Position numbers and translations under genes: made by a program
Part shown: positions 50,441-58,564 of the stretch, piece by piece
Layout: every line of letters starts with the position of its first letter
How positions within the stretch are numbered: position 1 is the stretch's first letter
Notes under the pieces: generated by a model
Database searches by the model: none
The model's input: the letters and a program-made list of their open reading frames with translations, nothing else
Told to the model about the DNA's origin: nothing
Source: Streptomyces nitrosporeus
Lineage (GTDB): Bacteria; Actinomycetota; Actinomycetes; Streptomycetales; Streptomycetaceae
Length of the DNA stretch: 64,000 nucleotides
Reading direction: 5' to 3'
NCBI RefSeq assembly: GCF_008704555.1
Contig: NZ_CP023702.1
Location: 4,874,001-4,938,000 of the forward strand

Positions 50441-51362
50441 ACGCCCGCGCGGTGAGCACCTGAGCCGTGAGCGCCTGAGCGGTGAGCGCCTGGGCGATGA
50501 CCACCCGGGCGGTGAGCGCCTGGGCGATGACCACCCGGGCGGTGAGCGTCCGCGCGGTCGGTATCTGCGTTATGTCGCGCTGGGTGACAGTCAGACGGAA
50601 GGCGTCGGCGACGGTGGCGGCGCGGCCGGCCTGCGGGGCTGGGCGGACCGCCTCGCCGAGCACCTCGCCGCCGCCGGCCCGGATCTGCGGTACGCCAACC
50701 TGGCGGTACGGGGACGGGTCGCCCGCCAGGTCCGTGCCGAGCAGCTCGGACCGGCTCTGGCCCTGCGCCCCGATCTGGCCACCGTCGTCGCGGGTGTCAA
50801 CGACCTGCTGCGGCCGAAGTTCGACGCCGAGGAGGTGGCGGGGCATCTGGAGGCGATGTTCGCCGAACTCACGGCGGGCGGGGCGCGGGTGCTGACCCTG
50901 ACCTTCCCCGACGTCGCGAAGATCGCGCCGGTCGCCCGGCCGGTCCGGGGCCGGGTGTTCGACCTCAACGACCGTATCCGCGCGGCGGCGGCCCGGCACG
51001 GGGTGGTCGTCGCCGACCTCGCGCCGCTGCCGGTGGCCACCGATCCCCGGCTGTGGGGCGAGGACCGGCTCCACGCCAGTCCGCTGGGCCATGCGCGGAT
51101 CGCGGCCGCGGCGGCGTACGCGCTCGGGCTGTCCGGCAGCGACGACTCCTGGGCGCGGCCCCTGCCGCCGTGGGAACCCCCCTCACGGCTACGGGCGGCC
51201 GGGGCCGAAGTGCGCTGGGCGGCCGGGTTCCTGGGCCCGTGGATCGGGCGCCGGCTGCGCGGCCGGTCCTCCGGCGACGGGCGGACGGCGAAGCGGCCCG
51301 AGCTGCTGCCGGTGGCCGGGGCGCCCGTCCCGGTCCCCGCGCCCGGACCGGACCCGGCCTGA
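50427..51362 (+). CDS. Intracellular-type SGNH hydrolase with N-terminal pentapeptide repeat
   Basis: A 311-residue protein. Residues 48 onward form an SGNH domain of the lysophospholipase L1/TesA-like type: YVALGDSQTEGVGDGGG (Gln where Leu is usual), NLAVRGRVARQV, VVAGVNDLL and DRLHASPLGH. No signal peptide is present. The first 43 residues are pentapeptide repeats (GERLG, DDHPG and variants) encoded by eight 15-bp units. It overlaps the PadR gene by 14 bp, so the two are coupled. The C-terminal 50 residues are basic and Pro-rich. Its acyl substrate is unknown. Confidence 0.87.
   Translation: MPSDERPRGEHLSRERLSGERLGDDHPGGERLGDDHPGGERPRGRYLRYVALGDSQTEGVGDGGGAAGLRGWADRLAEHLAAAGPDLRYANLAVRGRVARQVRAEQLGPALALRPDLATVVAGVNDLLRPKFDAEEVAGHLEAMFAELTAGGARVLTLTFPDVAKIAPVARPVRGRVFDLNDRIRAAAARHGVVVADLAPLPVATDPRLWGEDRLHASPLGHARIAAAAAYALGLSGSDDSWARPLPPWEPPSRLRAAGAEVRWAAGFLGPWIGRRLRGRSSGDGRTAKRPELLPVAGAPVPVPAPGPDPA
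50436..50555. repeat. Eight 15-bp in-frame tandem repeats
   Basis: Eight 15-bp units run from 50436 to 50555 with core GGTGAGCGCCTGRGC. Units 4-5 and 6-7 form a perfect 30-bp higher-order repeat. The first unit lies over the PadR stop. Confidence 0.9.
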
Positions 51363-51497
51363 GGGGCGGCGTCACGCGGCGGTCCCGCCCCCCGTCCGCT
51401 CCTGCCCCGTCCGCCCCTGCCCCGGCTCGCCCGGCCGCCCCCGGGCCCGCTCACCCCGCCCCCGGGTCCGCCCCACCCCGCTCCGGCCCCGCCCCGG

Positions 51498-54400
51498 TCA
51501 CCCCGGACAGACGGAACGGTAGGCCGCCCCGCCGGCGTACGTGTCCCACTCGCCCCGGGTGATGTCCCGTCCGACCCGGCGGCATATCTTCTGCACCGAG
51601 CGTTCCGGGTCGAGGTCGAGGGACTGGGCGTAGACCCCCGTCCCCAGCAGGCGCAGCACGTTGTCCGCGTCGACGGCGATGCCGAACAGGCCGTCACCGA
51701 CCACCGACATGGGCGGGGTGAGGGCCACTCTCGCGTCCAGGTCCCACACCTGGACGGCCGTGTCACCGACCTGGACGGCCAGATAGCGCCCGTCGTCGGA
51801 GACGACCGGGGAGCTCAGGAGTTCGCCCGCGTGGCTGCCCCCCACCACGGCCCCGCTGACCAGCACGAACCGGCGTTCCCTGCCGTCGCCGTCCCAGATC
51901 TCCACCCGCCCGGAGGGGGTGGTGGCGGCCAGGGTCCTCCCGTCGGAGGAGAAGCCCACCTCATCGATGTCGCTGCCGGGGAACGCGTCCTTCCGGCGTT
52001 TGCCCGAGGGCAGTTCCACCACGTCCCCTCCGCCGCTCATCAGGAGGGAGCCGTCGGGGCTGATCGTGATGAGCCCGCGCACGCCGGGGATGTCGCGGAT
52101 GTGCCGTCCGGTCGCGGCGTCCCACAGGCGTACCGTCTCCGTGCCGTCCTTGCTCCCGTAGGTGAGGACCCACCGCCCGTCGGGGGAGAGGTCGGGGCCG
52201 CCGTACTCGCCGTCGCCGTCCTCCGCCTGGAAACGGACGATTCTGCGCTGCTCGCGTACGTCCCAGACCGTCACGTGGTACGCCTCGGCCTCACCGTCGT
52301 AGTCGGTGAAGGCCAGCAGGGAGCCGTCCCGGCTGAGGGCCGCCCTGCTGTCGGGGCCCGCCTCGGCGTTCTCGTGTTCCGGTACGGGAGGACCGATGGT
52401 TCTCCCCGTACGCATGTCCACCAGCCGCTGCTCGCTGTCGACCTCGTAGGGCCGGAGCACCGCGGTGAGCCCGCCGGGGGAGAGGAACCCGAGCATGGCT
52501 CTCCCGTTCAGCGATCCGGTGGCGAGGGCGCTGGGCACGTCGAGTGTGAGGACGAGGTCGTCGGCGGTGGCGAAGACCAGTTTCCGGGCCTCGGCGTCGA
52601 AGGCGAACGCCGAGACGTCGCGTCCGTCCGATCCCTCCTGGCCGGGCCGGAAGTCCCGGAACAATGGGGCGACCGCTTCCGACGCGGGCCGTATCTCGAT
52701 GCCGTTTTCCGTCGAACTCGAGACGAGGAAGCGTCCGTCGTCGCTGAACACCGCTCCGCTCTCGGCCGTCCCCGTCCCGAGCGTCTTCCCTCCGGCGGCG
52801 TCCCAGATCGCGAGTTCCCCTCCGCCCATCGCCACCTTCTTCCCGTCCGGGCTGAACAGCACGTCCCCCTCCCTGTCGTCGCACCCCCACAGCTCACCGG
52901 CGGGGCCCAGCGGTACCTCGGCGGGCTCGGCGCCCCGCAGGTCCCAGAGCGCCGGTACGCCGTCCTCGCAGTAGGCGACCCGTGATCCGTCGGGCGACAG
53001 CGCCACCAGGTTCGTGTTCGGCCCGTACGGCATGTCGAACACCAGCCGGTGGCCGCCCGAGGTGCGCCACACCTGGGTGCGGGGAGCGTCGGACGAACCG
53101 GCCAGCAGCACCGTGCCGTCCGCGGCCACGCTGTCCACCGTCAGACCGGAAGGGACGTCCAGCGGCTTCCCGAGCGCGGTGCCGCTCTCCGCCTCCACCA
53201 GCCGGACCCCCTCGTCCTCGACGACGGCGACCACCCGCAGGGCCGGGTCGGCCGCCCACTCCACGGCCTGGCCGGGGGATCCCGGCAGCGGCACCCGGCT
53301 CGTCCGGCGCTTCTTCCGTACGTCCCACGCCTCGATGTGCTGGTCGACGACCCTGAGCAGCCGGTGCCCGTCGGGGGACAGGGCGTGGCGCTGGTACATG
53401 CCGTTCTCGGCCCTCGGCATCAGCAGGGCGTCCGCCTGGTGCTGGGCCGAGGCGGCGTACAGCGCGGCCCGCGCGGCCGGGGTGGGGGACAGCCGCCAGG
53501 CCCCGACGCTGAGCAGCATCGCGGTCGCGGGCTCCGCCACCCGGAGCCGGTCGGCGGCCTCGGCCATGGTGCCCGCCTGCTCGCGGGCCTGCTGGAGCGC
53601 GTTCTGTCTCTGCTGCTGCCAGGCGAGACCGCCCGCCACCAGCGCGGTCACCAGGAGCACGGCCAGACCGGACAGCAGTCTGCGCTGCCGTCTCGCGGCC
53701 CGGGTGCCGTGCTGCCTGCTCGTTTCGAGGTAGCGGCGCTCCAGCGGGCTGAGCCGCAGATGCGGCGGGGACGTCGCCGCCCAGTCCAGTGCCCTGCGCA
53801 ACGACGAACCGCCGAGCAGGTCGTCGGACCGGCGGCCCGAACCCTCCCACTGCGCCGCCGCGCTCCCCACCTGGTGGCGTACCGGCAGCGCGGCGCGGTC
53901 CTCGTCGGTCCACGCGCGCAGCCTCGGCCAGGCCCGCAGCAGTGCGGCGCTGACCGGCCGCACCGCGCCGTCCGGTTCCGCCAGGAGGAGGCCGCCGCCC
54001 ACCAGGGCGGTGACGGCCTGGCGCGACGGCTCCGCCTCCTCCTCCGTGCGTTCCGCGAACAGTTCGGCGTGCGACGCGGTCCGCACCGTGTCCTGGGAAC
54101 CGTCCGGGGCGCTGCCCGGCACCACCAGGCGCATCAGCAACTCCCGTACGGCACCGTGTACCGAGGCCGGCAGTGCGGCGAACGCGCTCTCGGCCCGCGC
54201 CCCGAGGTCGGGGGAGGGGTCCTCCGCGGGCCGCTGGTCGGCGGGGGTCGCCGCACCGGACGCCCCCGCGTCCAGCAGGGCGAGACGCGGATCGGCGGAG
54301 GCCGGGCTCCCGCCGACCAGCCCCATCAGCAGCTCGGTCGCGAGCGGCCGGAGTCCGGGGTCCTGGGAGAGCGCCGCCGACACCAGGGGGCGCAGCCGCC

Positions 54401-55100
54401 TCGGCAGGGCCGACAGATCGGGACGCACCCGCACGGTGCGGTAGACCGCCTCGGCGAAGTTCTCCCCGCGGAACGGCTCCGTACCGGTGAAGGCGAAGAG
54501 CACCAGTGCTCCCCAGGCGAAGACGTCCGAGGCGTATGTTGCCGGCTTCCCGGCCAGTACCTCCGGCGCCATGTACCCGAGGGTGCCGATGACCCCGTCG
54601 GTGTTCGTCAGCGACATGTCCGGTGCCCGGGCGATGCCGAAGTCGATGACCCGAGGCCCGTCCGGGCCCAGGACGACGTTGCCCGGCTTGAGGTCCCGGT
54701 GCACCACCTCCGCCTCGTGGATCGCGGCCAGGGCGGTGGCCACCCCCAGCGCGAGCCGGACGGCCGCGTTCTCGGGGAGCGGGGCGTCCTCGTACACCCG
54801 GGCCGCGAGCGTCGGTCCGGAGATGTACTCGCTGACGATGTACGGCACCTCCGCGTCCAGGGAGGCGTCCAGGATGCGGGCGGTGCAGAAGGAGTCCACC
54901 CGCCGGGCCGCCGCCAGCTCCTTGGCGAAGCGGCTGCGCAGCGACTCGTGGGCGTCGTGGAGCAGCGTCTTCAGGGCGACCCGGGTGCCCTGGGCGTCGT
55001 ACGCCTCGTACACCAGCCCCTGGCTGCCCTGGCCGAGCCGCGACGCGAGTACGTACGCGCCGATCCGCTCCGGATCGTTCGGCGTGAGCGGTTTCCCCAT
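51498..55100 (-). CDS. Transmembrane Ser/Thr protein kinase with WD40 propeller
   Basis: A 1200-residue protein. The kinase domain (residues 1-270) is complete: RLGQGSQGLV, Lys44 in RVALKTLL, VVHRDLKPGNVVL, VIDFGIARAP and GTLGYMAPEVL. Next is a linker with a conserved helical segment, then one transmembrane span near residue 480 (LLSGLAVLLVTALVAGGLAW) and a Gln/Arg coiled region (QQQRQNALQQAREQA). The last 650 residues are WD40-like beta-propeller repeats with LSPDGHRLL, LSPDGSRVAYC, LSPDGRWVLTYG and DGRYLAVQVGD. The kinase faces the cytoplasm and the propeller probably the outside. It is monocistronic. The ligand is unknown. Confidence 0.93.
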   Translation of the reverse strand: MGKPLTPNDPERIGAYVLASRLGQGSQGLVYEAYDAQGTRVALKTLLHDAHESLRSRFAKELAAARRVDSFCTARILDASLDAEVPYIVSEYISGPTLAARVYEDAPLPENAAVRLALGVATALAAIHEAEVVHRDLKPGNVVLGPDGPRVIDFGIARAPDMSLTNTDGVIGTLGYMAPEVLAGKPATYASDVFAWGALVLFAFTGTEPFRGENFAEAVYRTVRVRPDLSALPRRLRPLVSAALSQDPGLRPLATELLMGLVGGSPASADPRLALLDAGASGAATPADQRPAEDPSPDLGARAESAFAALPASVHGAVRELLMRLVVPGSAPDGSQDTVRTASHAELFAERTEEEAEPSRQAVTALVGGGLLLAEPDGAVRPVSAALLRAWPRLRAWTDEDRAALPVRHQVGSAAAQWEGSGRRSDDLLGGSSLRRALDWAATSPPHLRLSPLERRYLETSRQHGTRAARRQRRLLSGLAVLLVTALVAGGLAWQQQRQNALQQAREQAGTMAEAADRLRVAEPATAMLLSVGAWRLSPTPAARAALYAASAQHQADALLMPRAENGMYQRHALSPDGHRLLRVVDQHIEAWDVRKKRRTSRVPLPGSPGQAVEWAADPALRVVAVVEDEGVRLVEAESGTALGKPLDVPSGLTVDSVAADGTVLLAGSSDAPRTQVWRTSGGHRLVFDMPYGPNTNLVALSPDGSRVAYCEDGVPALWDLRGAEPAEVPLGPAGELWGCDDREGDVLFSPDGKKVAMGGGELAIWDAAGGKTLGTGTAESGAVFSDDGRFLVSSSTENGIEIRPASEAVAPLFRDFRPGQEGSDGRDVSAFAFDAEARKLVFATADDLVLTLDVPSALATGSLNGRAMLGFLSPGGLTAVLRPYEVDSEQRLVDMRTGRTIGPPVPEHENAEAGPDSRAALSRDGSLLAFTDYDGEAEAYHVTVWDVREQRRIVRFQAEDGDGEYGGPDLSPDGRWVLTYGSKDGTETVRLWDAATGRHIRDIPGVRGLITISPDGSLLMSGGGDVVELPSGKRRKDAFPGSDIDEVGFSSDGRTLAATTPSGRVEIWDGDGRERRFVLVSGAVVGGSHAGELLSSPVVSDDGRYLAVQVGDTAVQVWDLDARVALTPPMSVVGDGLFGIAVDADNVLRLLGTGVYAQSLDLDPERSVQKICRRVGRDITRGEWDTYAGGAAYRSVCPG

Positions 55101-55301
55101 CAGTCCCCCATCCCCCGCGGGCCGGTCACCGGGCGTCGCACCGGTTCAACTCCTGTCGTCCCTGGGCTTATTGAACAGCCGACAGGAGGCCGGGGCCATG
55201 GGGAACCGGTCACGGGGCGGTGTCGGATCGGCGCGGAGCCGGGCGGGGCGGCGGGACCGGGTCCGTGCGGGGGCGGGGCGGGTGCGGCCGGGGGCGGGGA
55301 C

Positions 55302-55466
55302 TCAGGCCGGGGTGCCGGCCGGGACGATACGGGCGACCGCCGCCGTGACCAGTTCCACGCGCTCCGCCTCGGTGAACACGTCGGGCAGGGTGAGCTGTTC
55401 GACGATGAGCCAGCTGACCGCCAGGTAGAGGAGCCGGACCGCGGTGGGGTCGCCGGTCTCACGGAC
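55302..55466 (-). pseudogene. Remnant of TetR-family regulator (C-terminal end)
   Basis: About 55 codons on the minus strand end in a stop at 55302. The segment DPTAVRLLYLAVSWLIVEQL and TEAERVELVTAAVARIV resembles the C-terminal helices of TetR regulators. The N-terminal HTH and most of the body are missing: homology stops near 55466, exactly where a reductase remnant starts on the other strand. Confidence 0.55.
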
Positions 55467-55873
55467 GCGCCCAACCGGCGCTTCGACACGGTCCTGATGG
55501 GGCTCGGCAGCTACCGTCCCGCCTACGACAACGGCATCACCAGTCCGTACGCGCACCTGCGCCAGTACGTCGTCTCCACCACCCTCGACCGCGAGGTCGA
55601 CCCGGCCGTGACCGTCGTGGGCCGGGACCCTCTCGGCCTGGTCCGCGCTCTCAAGAAGGAGGAAGGGGGACTGGACATCTGGCTGTGCGGGGGCGGCAAG
55701 CTGGCCGGGGTGCTGCTGCCCGAGCTCGACGAGATGATCGTCAAGAGCTACCCGGTGGTGGCGGGGGCGGGGTCCCGGTGTCCGACGGGGGCTTCGACCC
55801 CACCGTCTTCGACGTGGCCGACCGCACCCTGTTCGACAACGGGGTGACGGTCACCCGGTACATCCGGCGGTGA
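55467..55873 (+). pseudogene. Remnant of dihydrofolate-reductase-like (RibD C-terminal) protein
   Basis: From 55473 the frame reads NRRFDTVLMGLGSY, YAHLRQYVVSTTL, LDIWLCGGGKLAGVLLPELDE and SYPVVAGAG, matching the second half of RibD-C/DHFR-like reductases of about 190-200 residues. The first 80 or so residues are missing. At 55769-55772 a G-run is one base short; after restoring one G the text continues VPVSDGGFDP to TVTRYIRR and stops at 55873. So the gene is truncated and frameshifted. Confidence 0.75.
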
Positions 55874-56004
55874 CCCCGCGGGCGCCGCACGTCCCGGAAG
55901 CGCCGCAGGTGCGGCAGGTGCGGCGGGTGCCGGTGGGCCGGTCCCGGGCGCCGGGCGCCCGGCGGGGACGAGGGACGCCGGGGAGGGGGCGCGGGACGCG
56001 CCTG

Positions 56005-56059
56005 CACGCCGACCGGCAGGGACGGATGCGGGGATGGAACGCCCCTGCCGGTCGGCGTG
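56005..56059 (-). terminator. 17-bp perfect hairpin after mannanase
   Basis: CACGCCGACCGGCAGGG pairs with CCCTGCCGGTCGGCGTG across 21 bases, 22 bases beyond the minus-strand mannanase stop. The rest of 55874-56080 shows no gene. Confidence 0.85.
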
Positions 56060-56080
56060 GATCGTGAACGGCCGGATGGA

Positions 56081-57760
56081 TCAGGCCGTGGTGCAGGCAC
56101 CGCCGTTGAGCGTGAAGGCGCTCGGCGCGGTGTTGGTGCCGGTGTGGCTGCCGGTGAAGCCGACCGTGACCGAACCGCCGGCCGTGATCGTCGACGTGTA
56201 CCCGGCCGGGGTGACGGTCACCGCGGAGCCGGACTGTGCCGGGGTCCCGCCCCACATGTTGGAGACGGTCTGGCCGTTGGGGAAGGCGAAGCCCAGTGTC
56301 CAGCCGTCGATGGCCGTGGTGCCGGTGTTGCGGATGGTCAGCTCGCCCTGGAAGCCGCCCGGCCACTGCCCGACGATCCGGTAGCCGACCGAGCAGGTGC
56401 CCACGGGGGCGGTGCCGCCCTCGTCGGTGGTGACCTGCACGGTGCCCGAGCGTTCCGAACGGTTGCCGGCCGCGTCCCGGGCGTACACCGCGAAGGTGTA
56501 CGCGGTCCCGGCCTCCAGGCCGGTCACCGAGACGGAGGTGGTGGCCGAGGAGGCGACCTTCGTCTCCGTGCCGCCGTCGATCCGGACCACGTCGTACGCG
56601 GTGACGCCGACGTCGTCCGTGGCGGCCGCCCAGCTGAGCTCGGCGGAGGTGTCCGTCACGGCCGAGGCGGCCGGGGTGCCGGGTGCGGTCGGGGCCTCGG
56701 TGTCGCCGGCGGAGCCGCCGAAGACCGTGGCCTCACGGGAGGTCTCGGCGATGCCGTTCGGACCGTTGAAGATCCGCTCACCCCAGGAAGTCATCTGCGC
56801 CGGGTCGAAGTTGAGGACCAGGTCGAGGATCGGGTCGGTGTTCCCGCTCCAGGACCAGGCGAGGTAACCGAGCCCCAGCTCCTCGGCGGTCGCCATCATG
56901 GTGTCCTCGTCCGGGTCGCCCCACTGGTCACCGGGGCCTCCGAACTCACCGATGAGCAGCGGAAGTCCGGCGTCCACGAACGCGTTGAGGTAGTCGGTGA
57001 CCTTCTCGGCGGTGTTGTAGACGCTGTACATGTGGATCGAGAAGATCAGGTTGCCGGTGGTGTCGGCGTCGTACACCGCCTGGGCGTTGGCGCGCATGAC
57101 GCCCTGCCAGTCCTGGCCCCAGTTCGGCGCGTCCACCATGATCGTGTGCTCGAAACCGGCGTTGCGGAGCTTCTGGATCGCCGCAGTGGTCGGAGCGGTC
57201 CAGCCGGCCGGGTCGGTGTTGCCCCAGGGCTCGTTGCCGATGTTGATGATGACGTAGTTCTCTTCGCCGTCGAGTACGTCCTTCAGCCCGATCCAGTAAT
57301 CCGCGGCGTGGTCCAGGGTCCCGGCGGCGGCGTCCTCGCCGTACCCGGTGGTGTCGTGCACCTCCAGGACGCAGATCAGCCGGTTGGCCTTGCACTCGGC
57401 GACGACGGAGGCGACGTCCGCCGGGCTGTTCTCGCTCCAGCGGTGCCCGTCGGACAGGACGACGCGGACGGTGTTGGCGCCGGTCGCCTTGATGTCGGCC
57501 AGCGACTGCGTCTCGCCCGGATACCAGGTGTGGGCGTGGTTGACGCCCCGCATGACGAAGTCGTTGCCGTTGCCTTCGACCAGGCGGCCGTCACTGATGT
57601 GCAGGCCGGTGGCGAGCGCCCCCGCCTGCTCGTCCCGCTCGCTCGCCTGCGCCGTGGCGGGTCCGAGAGCACCGAGGGCGAGTAGTCCGATGAGTGTGGC
57701 CAGCGCCGTCATCAGGGCGGCGACGGGACTTCTGCGTGCCGTACTTCTTGCTGTTCTCAC
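56081..57760 (-). CDS. Secreted GH5 endo-beta-1,4-mannanase with FN3 and CBM2
   Basis: A 559-residue enzyme. Signal peptide: residues 1-40 (SPVAALMTALATLIGLLALG...TAQA). The GH5 catalytic domain follows (about 50-345) with FVMRGVNHAHTWYPGETQS, a hallmark of the GH5_8 mannanases, acid/base Glu177 (NIGNEPWG) and nucleophile Glu272 (LLIGEFGG). An FN3 module lies near 360-445 (APTAPGTPAASAVTDTSAELSW) and a CBM2 cellulose-binding module at the end (GYRIVGQWPGGFQGELTIRNTG) with its conserved Trp residues. It degrades mannans in plant cell walls while held on cellulose. A CebR operator lies 109 bases upstream. Confidence 0.95.
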   Translation of the reverse strand: MRTARSTARRSPVAALMTALATLIGLLALGALGPATAQASERDEQAGALATGLHISDGRLVEGNGNDFVMRGVNHAHTWYPGETQSLADIKATGANTVRVVLSDGHRWSENSPADVASVVAECKANRLICVLEVHDTTGYGEDAAAGTLDHAADYWIGLKDVLDGEENYVIINIGNEPWGNTDPAGWTAPTTAAIQKLRNAGFEHTIMVDAPNWGQDWQGVMRANAQAVYDADTTGNLIFSIHMYSVYNTAEKVTDYLNAFVDAGLPLLIGEFGGPGDQWGDPDEDTMMATAEELGLGYLAWSWSGNTDPILDLVLNFDPAQMTSWGERIFNGPNGIAETSREATVFGGSAGDTEAPTAPGTPAASAVTDTSAELSWAAATDDVGVTAYDVVRIDGGTETKVASSATTSVSVTGLEAGTAYTFAVYARDAAGNRSERSGTVQVTTDEGGTAPVGTCSVGYRIVGQWPGGFQGELTIRNTGTTAIDGWTLGFAFPNGQTVSNMWGGTPAQSGSAVTVTPAGYTSTITAGGSVTVGFTGSHTGTNTAPSAFTLNGGACTTA

Positions 57761-57868
57761 TGCGGCTCCAGAGAGAGTGAGGGGATCAAGAAAATCAAGC
57801 GGCGATCAAGCGTGGTTCAGGGGGCGTTCGCATGGGGGTGCATACGCGGGGAGGGCGGAAGCACTTCG

Positions 57869-57882
57869 TGGGAGCGCTCCCA
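57869..57882. promoter_or_regulatory. CebR operator (TGGGAGCGCTCCCA)
   Basis: A perfect 14-bp match to the CebR box that controls cellulose and cello-oligosaccharide genes in Streptomyces; it is released by cellobiose or cellotriose. It is 109 bases upstream of the mannanase start with no other gene facing it at short range. Confidence 0.85.
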
Positions 57883-58006
57883 TTCGGTGCGCTCCTATCA
57901 AGCCACCGAGTCAGGGGCACGTCAAGACATCGGACGTGTTCGATTGAGATCGAAGACGGTTCGGCAGACGCTGCCTCCGTCTCCGCTCCCACTGCCGCCC
58001 CTCGCC

Positions 58007-58504
58007 TCAGCTCCCGCCCCTCCCTCCTCCGCTCCTGCCTCTGCCCCCGTTTCTGCTCCGGAACGGTGCGATGAGTTCCCGTACGACTTCGGCGGCGTCC
58101 CGGTGGTCGTCGCCGTGGGCGAGGGTGCTGAGGAGTTCCCGGAGGTTGAGGACCGGCATCCGTTCCTCCCAGCCGTCCGGGAGCCCGGCGACGGCCTGGT
58201 CGACCGTGAAGAACCGGTCGGTGGCGGGGGATCGCGTGGAACACCACAGGGTGCTGATGTCGGCCTCGGGCCAGGAGCAGGAGGCGGCCGGGTCGATGAG
58301 CGTGGGTGCTCCGGCGCGGGCGGCGACGATGTTGCCTGCGGCGACCACCCCTCCGTCGGCTTTCTCGACGTGCTTCACGGCGTACCCCGCTTCACGGAGC
58401 CGCTCGGCCAGTGCTTCTTCGTAGGGCATCCGCAGACGCGAACACGAATCCCGGGTGCGCGCCAGGGAGCGCCCGTACGGAGGTACGCGCGTGATGACTG
58501 CCAT
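58007..58504 (-). pseudogene. Phosphotransferase/fructosamine-kinase-like remnant
   Basis: The C-terminal 100 residues (PTLIDPAASCSWPEADISTLWCSTRSP, DRFFTVDQAVAGLPDGW, ERMPVLNLRELLSTLAHGDD, VRELIAPFR) resemble the second lobe of fructosamine kinase/aminoglycoside phosphotransferase proteins, including the DFG-like IDPA metal motif. The HGDLWxGN catalytic loop is replaced by GGVVAAGN and the whole N-lobe is absent, so it should not be active. Full-length members have about 280-300 residues. Gene decay is likely; a stand-alone fragment with another use cannot be excluded. Confidence 0.5.
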
Positions 58505-58564
58505 CGCCCGGCAGTTCAACCGCCCTGCGTAGTCGGGGCTTCGGGATGGACCGAGGGGGCTCTG

